NCBI RefSeq assembly: GCF_029029505.1
Contig: NZ_JAKJSD010000005.1
Coordinates: 239,803 to 303,802, forward strand
Source: Ancylomarina sp. DW003
GTDB lineage: Bacteria; Bacteroidota; Bacteroidia; Bacteroidales; Marinifilaceae
Length of the DNA stretch: 64,000 bases
Reading direction: 5' to 3'
The number at the start of each line of letters is the position of its first letter. The stretch's first letter is position 1. Made by a program: the position numbers and the translations under genes. Under the pieces are notes generated by a model. The model searched no databases. It worked only from the letters and a program-made list of their open reading frames with translations, and was not told the DNA's origin. Below are positions 57,758 to 64,000 of the stretch, piece by piece.

Positions 57758-58213
57758 ATGAAAATTTTTAGAAATTTCGATGAGATCATTGACTTTGCTA
57801 TTGAAAGTGAAATGAATGAAATAAAGTTCTATTCGGACTTAGCTGAGGAAATGGAAAGAAAAAATGTGAAACTTCTATTTCACAATATTGCTCTTGAGAA
57901 AACAGCTAGAATGCTGCAACTAGAGAATATGAAAGATGTTGGTGTCTTGTTGGATATTGAAAATGTTCAAGACTTAAAAATTGCAGGAACATTTGGTGAA
58001 ATTGATTTTTCTAAAAAGAATTTATCGTACCAAGAAGCCCTCATCATGGCGATGAATAAAGAGAAAGAAAAGTTTATTTTATATCAAGAATTGGCTGATT
58101 GTAGTGCCGATTCAAATTGTAGAAATGCTTTTCTGAGTTTAGCAAATCAGGAAGCACGTCAAAAATTGAAACTGGAAATAGAATATGATGAATATATCCT
58201 TCATGACAACTAG
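57758..58213 (+). CDS. Ferritin-like (rubrerythrin-type) four-helix protein, eroded metal site
   Basis: 151 residues, four helices in two similar halves, as in rubrerythrin-type ferritin-like proteins but without the rubredoxin tail. Helix 1 keeps ESEMNEIKFY and helix 3 keeps NKEKEKFILY, but helix 2 reads ALEKTARMLQLE and helix 4 NQEARQKLKLE, so the His that follows Glu in the family (ExxH-type) is missing in both. A di-iron centre is therefore doubtful. It is followed 22 bases later by a close paralogue on the same strand. Iron or peroxide handling is the family role; here it may be structural or regulatory only. Confidence 0.75.
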   Translation: MKIFRNFDEIIDFAIESEMNEIKFYSDLAEEMERKNVKLLFHNIALEKTARMLQLENMKDVGVLLDIENVQDLKIAGTFGEIDFSKKNLSYQEALIMAMNKEKEKFILYQELADCSADSNCRNAFLSLANQEARQKLKLEIEYDEYILHDN

Positions 58214-58265
58214 AAAATTGGAATAGTACTAAAATTTGGTTCATTGTCCGTTAATATCTGATATT

Positions 58266-58736
58266 ATGGAAAAATATAATAGTATAGACGAGGTTTTAAA
58301 TTTTGCTATAGAGCAAGAGCAAGGTGAAGTTGATTTTTATAATGAATTGGCTGATAAAATGAATAAACCAAAGGTGGAGCAGCTGTTCAGGGATATCGCA
58401 TTGGAAAAACAAAACCATATTCTCAAATTGGAGGCCATACGCATTAGCGGTAACTTTGACCACAATTCATATGATCAGATAAAAGAATTAAAAACCGATC
58501 ATTATATCGCTGATGTCGACTATTCCAATGAGAATCCAAATTATCATGATGCCTTAATCATGGCAATGGAAAAAGAAAAGGCTACATTCATGTTTTACTG
58601 GGATTTGGCAGAGCGTGTTTCGTCAGATGAACTTCGGGATCTTTTCCATCTGCTTGCTTTACACGAAGCTAAACAGAAAGTAAAATTGGAAATTCAATTC
58701 GATAGAGATTGTTATAAAGAATATGAAGAAGAATAA
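58266..58736 (+). CDS. Ferritin-like four-helix protein, tandem paralogue
   Basis: 156 residues from ATG 58266 (an upstream start at 58236 would add ten unrelated residues). It aligns along its length with the preceding protein: FAIEQEQGEVDFYNELADKM, ALEKQNHILKLEAI, DALIMAMEKEKATFMFYWDLAE, ALHEAKQKVKLEI. Unlike its neighbour it keeps a His in helix 2 (QNH), but helix 4 again has Gln where the family has His. The pair arose by tandem duplication and has since diverged in its metal ligands. Family ferritin-like/rubrerythrin-type; function unknown. Confidence 0.78.
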   Translation: MEKYNSIDEVLNFAIEQEQGEVDFYNELADKMNKPKVEQLFRDIALEKQNHILKLEAIRISGNFDHNSYDQIKELKTDHYIADVDYSNENPNYHDALIMAMEKEKATFMFYWDLAERVSSDELRDLFHLLALHEAKQKVKLEIQFDRDCYKEYEEE

Positions 58737-58849
58737 TATAATTCCCTATTGAAATTAGCCTCACCTAAGCTGAAGTTTTTTTTGTTTATGTTTTCTACAA
58801 TCCTATAAAATTTGTTACTTTTAGATCCTATCTAAAAAACACCTACTAT

Positions 58850-60919
58850 ATGCGCACCAAATATCTCGCCGTCATTTGTCTTCTTTTTGCTTTATTATCA
58901 ACATCTAGCCTTTCAGCTCAGATTTCCCATGGTGGATATCCTTACTTTAAGTCTACGGCAAATAGCATGAAATTTGAGACCATTTTGATGCCAGTAGAAA
59001 ACATACAAATTGTTAAATCGGAAAAAGCTAATGAGTCAAAATCAAGGGTGAAACATGCCAAATTTGCAAATGCATTTAAATTAGATAAAAGTCCTGATAA
59101 TTCGGGAACCTGGACCACTCTTTCGAATGGACAACGCGTCTGGAATCTTGCCATTTCATCACCTGGAGCTTACTCTTTGAGTCTTGTATTCGATAAATTC
59201 AATTTACCCAAAGGTGCTCAGTTATTTATTTATAATTATACGAGCAGTCAAATTTTAGGAGCTTATACCGAGAAAAACAATAAAGCTTCCGGGCGATTTG
59301 CAATAGAACCTCTGGCAGGTGGCGATTTAATAATTGAATATATTGAACCTTTAAAGCCAGAATTTACGGCTGAACTGGAACTAAGTAAGGTTTATCACGA
59401 TTATAAAAACGTTTTCAAGTTCCTGGATAATAGAAACTCTGCCACTAAGGCCACTTCAGGTAGTTGCAATGTAAACATCAATTGCCCTGAAGGATTAAAT
59501 TGGCAAACAGAAAAACGTTCAGTTTGTCATATAACTTACAATGGATTTATTGCTTCAGGTACCTTAATAAACAACACTAAAAAAGATGGCAAACCTTATA
59601 TACTAACAGCTTATCATGTAATACATCAGGAAGAAATTGCTGAGCAAGCTATCTTTTATTTTAATTACGAAGCCGAATCTTGTGATGGAACAGGTGGTTC
59701 AAAAAGTCAAACTATTTCAGGTTCCAGCATTCGAGCCACGACAAACCATCTGGATTTTTCATTATTGGAGATGAGCTCAGTTCCTCCATCGATTTACCAA
59801 CCCTACTATGCGGGCTGGGACAGATCGGGAGATATCCCTGATCAAACGGTATGTATCCATCACCCCAATGGAGATGTAAAAAAAATATCGATGGATAACA
59901 ATTCTCCCAATACAGATAGCTACACAGATTCTGATTACACATTTGATGAAAATACGCACTGGCATATTGCAAATTGGGAGCTAGGCACAACAGAAGGAGG
60001 CTCTTCAGGTTCTCCCCTATTCGATACACAACATCGTTTAATTGGTGACCTAACAGGTGGTGATGCAAACTGTTCTAATTCGGTGGATGACTATTTTGCA
60101 AAATTTTCATCAAGTTGGGATAACTATCCTGACAAAGAAAATCAACTTAAATATTGGTTAGATCCTGACAATACAGGAGCGGTGACTCTTGATGGTTATA
60201 ATCCTTCGATTCAAACAGATAAAAACATTGCTTGCTTTAACTCTGATATAGAAGTTTCATTCAACTTTGGTATGGATTACGATTCTTATTCATGGGACTT
60301 TGGTTCCGACGCCACGCCATCAACGGCTACAACAAAAGGCCCTCATACAATTCAATATTCAACATCAGGTGTTAAAACAATTAGCCTAACTTACACTCAG
60401 GCAGATGCTAGTGAAAATGAATTTACCAGCCTAATGGTTGTTGATGAAACTAAGCCGGATTTTACTTATCTATTTAAACAAAACAGTTTTGATTTTAGGA
60501 ATACCTCAATAAATGCTGCAACTTATTTGTGGGACTTTGGTGATGGACAAAGTTCTGAAAGCATGAGTCCAAACCACGAATACAATAAATCAGGTAGTTA
60601 TATGGTAAAACTAACTACAGGAAATGCTTGTGGAGAAGAAAGTTTAACAAAAACAATCAATACAAGCTACAACTCAGAACTTGAGATTTATCCGAATCCT
60701 AGTAAAAATGAAAAAACAAGAGTTGACCTAAATGCAGTACTGTTTAGTCGTATCGATTGGTGGTTATATGATACACGAGGTGCTGAACGATTAAGTGGTT
60801 TTGTTTCTAATTACAATTCATATATAGAACTTGACTTAAGACCTTTTCCTGCTGGTGTTTATATCTTAAAAATGAATATAGATGGATCAATTGTAAATCG
60901 AAAGCTTGTTGTTCTATAG
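58850..60919 (+). CDS. T9SS-exported trypsin-like serine protease with PKD domains
   Basis: 689 residues with a signal peptide (ends LSAQ). A propeptide-like N-terminal region is followed by a trypsin-fold domain (about 205-440) with His256 in LTAYHVI, Asp302 in HLDFSLLE and nucleophile Ser386 in GGSSGSP; this resembles lysyl endopeptidase-like proteases. Two PKD domains follow (about 455-530 with YSWDFG; about 535-605 with YLWDFGDGQ). The last 75 residues (LEIYPNPSKN ... AGVYILKM ... NRKLVVL) are a type A sorting domain for the type IX secretion system, so the protease is released or anchored at the surface. Single gene on the plus strand. Confidence 0.93.
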   Translation: MRTKYLAVICLLFALLSTSSLSAQISHGGYPYFKSTANSMKFETILMPVENIQIVKSEKANESKSRVKHAKFANAFKLDKSPDNSGTWTTLSNGQRVWNLAISSPGAYSLSLVFDKFNLPKGAQLFIYNYTSSQILGAYTEKNNKASGRFAIEPLAGGDLIIEYIEPLKPEFTAELELSKVYHDYKNVFKFLDNRNSATKATSGSCNVNINCPEGLNWQTEKRSVCHITYNGFIASGTLINNTKKDGKPYILTAYHVIHQEEIAEQAIFYFNYEAESCDGTGGSKSQTISGSSIRATTNHLDFSLLEMSSVPPSIYQPYYAGWDRSGDIPDQTVCIHHPNGDVKKISMDNNSPNTDSYTDSDYTFDENTHWHIANWELGTTEGGSSGSPLFDTQHRLIGDLTGGDANCSNSVDDYFAKFSSSWDNYPDKENQLKYWLDPDNTGAVTLDGYNPSIQTDKNIACFNSDIEVSFNFGMDYDSYSWDFGSDATPSTATTKGPHTIQYSTSGVKTISLTYTQADASENEFTSLMVVDETKPDFTYLFKQNSFDFRNTSINAATYLWDFGDGQSSESMSPNHEYNKSGSYMVKLTTGNACGEESLTKTINTSYNSELEIYPNPSKNEKTRVDLNAVLFSRIDWWLYDTRGAERLSGFVSNYNSYIELDLRPFPAGVYILKMNIDGSIVNRKLVVL

Positions 60920-60928
60920 ATAAAAAGA

Positions 60929-60955
60929 AGGCAGTTACAATCTACGCAACTGCCT
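60929..60955. terminator. Hairpin between the convergent protease and HAD genes
   Basis: 8-bp stem AGGCAGTT (60929-60936) with AACTGCCT (60948-60955), 11-base loop; only a weak T-run follows on the plus strand, so terminator activity is likely but not strong. Confidence 0.55.
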
Positions 60956-60964
60956 GTATCTATT

Positions 60965-61615
60965 TTATAGGTATTTAATTAAGTCTGAAGCTTTATTAAT
61001 TACTACTTTAGCTCCATTAGCCATCAACTCTTCTTCTCCCCGAAATCCCCACAAAACGCCTACAGCGTACATGCCTGCATTTTCGGCTGTTTCCATATCA
61101 ACACCAGAATCTCCCACAAACATAAGTTCACTTGGAGAAATGCCCATAACATCTGCAGCCATCAATGCTCCTTGTGGATCTGGTTTTCTTTCAACATCAC
61201 CTCCCGCACCAATAGCAAATGCAATATCCCATTTTGCTAATAGCACTTTAACAACCTTTTGTGTTAAATCATTAGCTTTATTTGAAAATACTGCAATTTT
61301 TATATCCTTTTCTTGAAGTTGATCCAAAAGATCCTCAATGCCACTATAAAGTTTCGTTTTATTAATACAATTGGCGCCATAAATTTCCAGCATTCTCTTA
61401 AAGTTCCTATCAAAAAGATCATTTGTTCTTAGTTCCTTAGGTAGGGACCGCATAACTAGTTTTCGAATTCCATTCCCAACATAACTTTTATATGTTTCTA
61501 TGTTGTGAGTCATCAATCCCTGCTCTTTTAGAACTTGGTTCATAGATTCTGCAATATCTTCAATAGAATCTGCCAATGTACCATCTAAGTCGAATACAAT
61601 TCCTTTTATACTCAT
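60965..61615 (-). CDS. HAD-superfamily hydrolase, phosphoglycolate phosphatase-like
   Basis: 216 residues from ATG 61615 (ATG 61651 would add 12 residues before the first strand). HAD motif I is FDLDGTLADS with the nucleophile Asp, motif II AVFSNKA, motif III with the Lys of ERKPDPQ, and motif IV VGDSGVDMETA. The helical cap (about 20-85) is of the phosphoglycolate phosphatase type. It should remove phosphate from small phosphorylated metabolites; Gph-like damage control is a fair guess, but pyrophosphatase PpaX-type activity is as likely. It stands alone on the minus strand. Confidence 0.88.
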   Translation of the reverse strand: MSIKGIVFDLDGTLADSIEDIAESMNQVLKEQGLMTHNIETYKSYVGNGIRKLVMRSLPKELRTNDLFDRNFKRMLEIYGANCINKTKLYSGIEDLLDQLQEKDIKIAVFSNKANDLTQKVVKVLLAKWDIAFAIGAGGDVERKPDPQGALMAADVMGISPSELMFVGDSGVDMETAENAGMYAVGVLWGFRGEEELMANGAKVVINKASDLIKYL

Positions 61616-61812
61616 TTTATTTATCAGTTTTGAATGTTTATTACCATACATAAATAGGTAGGTACAAATATCAAGACGAATCTTCTACTAACAAAATAAT
61701 ACCTTTTAAACTTGCGTCAATAAATTTAGCAAACTTTCAGAAGTTCTTCTTATGCATTTCTCAACTGTCAAACCATCTTATTTTTGGGGGACATTGAATA
61801 TACCTATACAAA

Positions 61813-61836
61813 AAGCCATCTCAATTGAGATGGCTT
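61813..61836 (-). terminator. Terminator of the DUF4625 gene
   Basis: A perfect 24-base palindrome giving a 10-bp stem with an AATT loop. On the minus strand it is followed by five T, so it ends the DUF4625 gene before the HAD gene. Confidence 0.8.
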
Positions 61837-61874
61837 ATATGTACTTTAAATACTCTAGGCTAAATAATTGTAAT

Positions 61875-62363
61875 CTAATGACGGCTGACATAAAAATCAC
61901 GTTTTACAGTATATTCATTGCCTGACTTATCTCTAAGATGCAGGAATAGGCTATAGTCTCCAACGATAGTGTTTTCTTCTACTTTAATTTCAAAGTTCAA
62001 TTCAGCAGATTTCATTCCAGAAATATTTGGTAAGGCATTTCCTTTTGCATCCTTTTTCAAGTAACTGGAAAAGGTATTTGTATATTTATCTGTTTTAACA
62101 CCGCCTTTACTTATAACAACCCGATAAGAATCTAACTCTTGATTATCATGCAAAAAGGCATTTAAATAGATATTTCCACCTTTTACTACTTCGAAATGCG
62201 AACCAGGACTTTGCAATTCTATTCTTGGTGAAATTTTATCAGGATTTTGATCCACATTGTCTGCCTGACTAATTGCTGGAAACAGAAATAATATCATGGC
62301 TCCCAACCTGATTTTTCTTGAATGTGCTTTAAGTTTGTTTTTTAATAGGGTAGAATCTTTCAT
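61875..62363 (-). CDS. DUF4625-like secreted protein
   Basis: 162 residues; a signal peptide of about 35 residues (long, with KLKAHSRKIRLGAMILFLFPAISQA) is followed by one beta-sandwich. The mature part (ISPRIELQSPGSHFEVVKGG, NIYLNAFLHDN, VGDYSLFLHLRDKSGN) matches DUF4625, an immunoglobulin-like domain of Bacteroidota envelope proteins with unknown function. The usual lipobox is absent. It is a single gene on the minus strand with its own terminator; upstream 280 bases to the cysteine-synthase-like gene hold that gene's terminator hairpin. Confidence 0.75.
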   Translation of the reverse strand: MKDSTLLKNKLKAHSRKIRLGAMILFLFPAISQADNVDQNPDKISPRIELQSPGSHFEVVKGGNIYLNAFLHDNQELDSYRVVISKGGVKTDKYTNTFSSYLKKDAKGNALPNISGMKSAELNFEIKVEENTIVGDYSLFLHLRDKSGNEYTVKRDFYVSRH

Positions 62364-62571
62364 AAAAACTCAATTCGTGACTAACTAAATTTAAGTCTGT
62401 TAAAATTAGTTAATTAATAAGCCTACGAAAATATGAATCCTCATAAAAACAACACTTATCCATCAAAAAGCATTTTTTCAGCATAAACTGTTTTATATTT
62501 TTGATAAAGTTTACTATACTATTATTGAAAAAAATCTACATTTATTTAATTTAGATATCTATATATAAACA

Positions 62572-62598
62572 AAGGAAGAAACACAATGTTTCTCCCTT
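62572..62598 (-). terminator. Terminator of the cysteine-synthase-like gene
   Basis: 12-base arms (62572-62583 with 62587-62598, one mismatch) and a CAA loop. On the minus strand the hairpin is followed by a T-rich stretch. It lies 46 bases after the stop codon. Confidence 0.6.
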
Positions 62599-62643
62599 TT
62601 GAACAATATATAATATTATCTAAGTTCCAACGGCTTAGCTCAA

Positions 62644-63759
62644 TTACTCACGCCTTGGACAGTGAGGAAGCTTAACCATTTCGTAACTTGTTTCGTATTT
62701 AGATTCTACACAGTCCGAAGGATCACAACATGTATGGCACACTCGTTTGAATGCTCTAAACTTCTTTAATTCAACTCCTGTTGCTAAAAAATCCTCTTTA
62801 ATAGGCTCTTCTCTCATTAAATCAGTACTTAAATATTTCTTATTATCATCTGCGAAAACAGTTACAACAACAGAATCTGATCCCAATTCCTCTTGAATTT
62901 TCAAAGCTCCTAAAAAATTTGCTCCTGAAGAAATACCAACACCTAAACCTAAGATAGAAGACAATTTTTGAGCCATAATAATCGCATCGCCATCATCTAC
63001 ACTCACAATATCGTCCAGTTTATCTAACTCCACAATTGATGGAATAAATTCATCAGAAATACCTTGAATACGATGCTTACCGACTTTATGACCTGTTGAC
63101 ATTGTCGGTGAGTTTGAAGGCTCTAATGGATGTACTCTAATCGCAGAATTCTGCTCCTTAAGATAATGCCCTACTCCCATTACTGTACCACCAGTTCCAA
63201 CACCTGCAATAAAGGCATCTGGAATTAAATCTCTATATTTTAATTGCCACCATAACTCTTGAGCAGTCGTGTTGTAATGTGCCTCACAGTTATCGCGATT
63301 TGAGAATTGTAATGGTAAGAAAGTATTCTCATCTTCAGCTGCTAATTTGTTAGCCATATCGATGCTACCAAGAAAACCGCCTTCTTCCTTGCTCACAAGT
63401 CGAATATCAGCACCATAGCTTCTCATTAAATTAATTCGTTCCTGACTCATCCAATCTGGCATAAAAATGGTCACAGGGTGTCCCATCGCTCTACCAATAC
63501 CAGAAAAAGCAATTCCTGTATTTCCACTAGTCGCTTCAATAATTCGATCTCCCTCTTTCAAACTTCCTTGAGCATATGCTTTTTGCAAAATATGAAAGGC
63601 CATACGGTCTTTAATACTCCCCGTCATATTTAAATATTCTGCTTTAGCATAGATTGTCCTAACGCTACCTTTATATTCAAATTCAATAGCTAATAAAGGA
63701 GTATTACCAACTAAGGAAGATAAACCATTAATTCTTTTGCATGAGATTTCATTTTCCAT
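62644..63759 (-). CDS. PLP-dependent cysteine synthase-like enzyme with Cys-rich tail
   Basis: 371 residues. The core (about 10-310) is a beta-family PLP enzyme like O-acetylserine sulfhydrylase: VGNTPLL, Lys in [10 protein letters not shown] (Schiff base), [10 protein letters not shown] and [12 protein letters not shown] for the phosphate, and [10 protein letters not shown]. The reaction would be cysteine synthesis from an activated serine. A 50-residue C-terminal extension is unusual: [23 protein letters not shown] and a final LPHCPRRE contain five cysteines, a likely metal or persulfide site. It could be a cystathionine beta-synthase-like or dedicated sulfur-transfer enzyme instead. Single gene on the minus strand; the start is fixed by the conserved N-terminus. 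Confidence 0.88.
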   Translation of the reverse strand: MENEISCKRINGLSSLVGNTPLLAIEFEYKGSVRTIYAKAEYLNMTGSIKDRMAFHILQKAYAQGSLKEGDRIIEATSGNTGIAFSGIGRAMGHPVTIFMPDWMSQERINLMRSYGADIRLVSKEEGGFLGSIDMANKLAAEDENTFLPLQFSNRDNCEAHYNTTAQELWWQLKYRDLIPDAFIAGVGTGGTVMGVGHYLKEQNSAIRVHPLEPSNSPTMSTGHKVGKHRIQGISDEFIPSIVELDKLDDIVSVDDGDAIIMAQKLSSILGLGVGISSGANFLGALKIQEELGSDSVVVTVFADDNKKYLSTDLMREEPIKEDFLATGVELKKFRAFKRVCHTCCDPSDCVESKYETSYEMVKLPHCPRRE

Positions 63760-64000
63760 ATTCTAATATTTTTGGGTTTAGGTTCCATAAATAAAACTCA
63801 GATTTAAGATAAAGATACCTTAATCTGCTTATAAGACCCTCAATCGAACAGAAAGGGTGAATGAAAACTCGAAAAAATGTCATTTTTTTTCTTCTAAAAC
63901 CTAAATATCAAATCATATTAAACATTTGTTCTTTATTAGTATTTTCCAAAAATATACATAGCTTTTATTAAGATCAAAATAAAAAGATGTTCTAATAAAG
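63760..64000. other. Upstream region of the cysteine-synthase-like gene, window end
   Basis: 241 very A/T-rich bases. I see no open frame, terminator or full promoter match; the region continues past the window. Confidence 0.5.

Noticed and set aside
59712..60068. A 118-codon open frame on the minus strand
   Set aside because: It is antisense within the catalytic domain of the T9SS protease and encodes no recognisable protein.

Overview
The window is about 35% G+C and looks like chromosome of a member of the Bacteroidota, most likely a marine anaerobe or facultative anaerobe of the Bacteroidales/Marinilabiliales type (the phylum is well supported, the order is inference). Evidence for the phylum: promoters with a TAnnTTTG -7 element (best case upstream of gcvT and uvrA), a type IX secretion sorting domain on a secreted protease, FecI-type sigma / FecR-type anti-sigma with an STN domain protein, CarboxypepD_reg-like domains, a Bacteroidota-type LptD, a short type IIIK SerA, and split menaquinone genes. 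There is no phage, insertion sequence, CRISPR array or rRNA operon; one tRNA gene (Arg, anticodon ACG) is present.

Layout. 0-4.9 kb: a plus-strand peptide-use block (end of an S9 prolyl-oligopeptidase-type enzyme, a trans-3-hydroxy-L-proline dehydratase, an S37 tripeptidyl aminopeptidase lipoprotein, a C69 dipeptidase), which together would suit proline/hydroxyproline-rich peptides such as collagen fragments. 5-10.3 kb: a GH2 beta-galactosidase and a GH63-type lipoprotein, preceded by a degenerate heptanucleotide repeat and separated by a long inverted repeat. 10.4-16 kb: a membrane protein, a DUF438-hemerythrin-PAS sensor and a large secreted BNR/Asp-box protein that is flanked by two copies of the 3' end of the next gene. 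16-21.4 kb: serine/one-carbon genes on the minus strand (serC, serA, a four-helix-bundle gene, DUF1015, and gcvT). 21.7-26.7 kb: a TPR-PD40-SPOR-like protein, an Hpt/response-regulator-phosphatase pair, a PQ-loop protein and a PabA/TrpG amidotransferase.

26.8-31.8 kb: an envelope block (lptD, a cell-wall amidase, an MCE/MlaD protein). 31.8-36.2 kb: an ECF sigma factor with a small acidic protein, then uvrA and a helical protein. 36.5-41.2 kb: the most unusual locus, in which an ECF sigma factor and FecR-like anti-sigma are followed by a protein that has the STN signalling domain but no TonB-dependent beta-barrel; a paralogue of that protein without STN lies just upstream. 41.3-49.2 kb: a DUF5655 protein, a DEAD-box helicase, a GAF protein overlapping a patatin-BamA-like phospholipase, and a MATE exporter.

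49.7-57.6 kb: a Tat-exported GH109-type oxidoreductase-fold hydrolase, a 2H phosphoesterase, tRNA-Arg, YceI, a FadL-type porin, and menA-menC-menE. 57.7-63.8 kb: two tandem ferritin-like proteins with eroded metal sites, a T9SS-exported trypsin-like protease with PKD domains, a HAD phosphatase, a DUF4625 protein and a cysteine-synthase-like enzyme with a cysteine-rich tail. Most of the window is ordinary housekeeping chromosome; the findings concentrate on the sigma/STN locus, the duplicated DUF1015 end, the inserted four-helix-bundle gene and the intergenic repeats.
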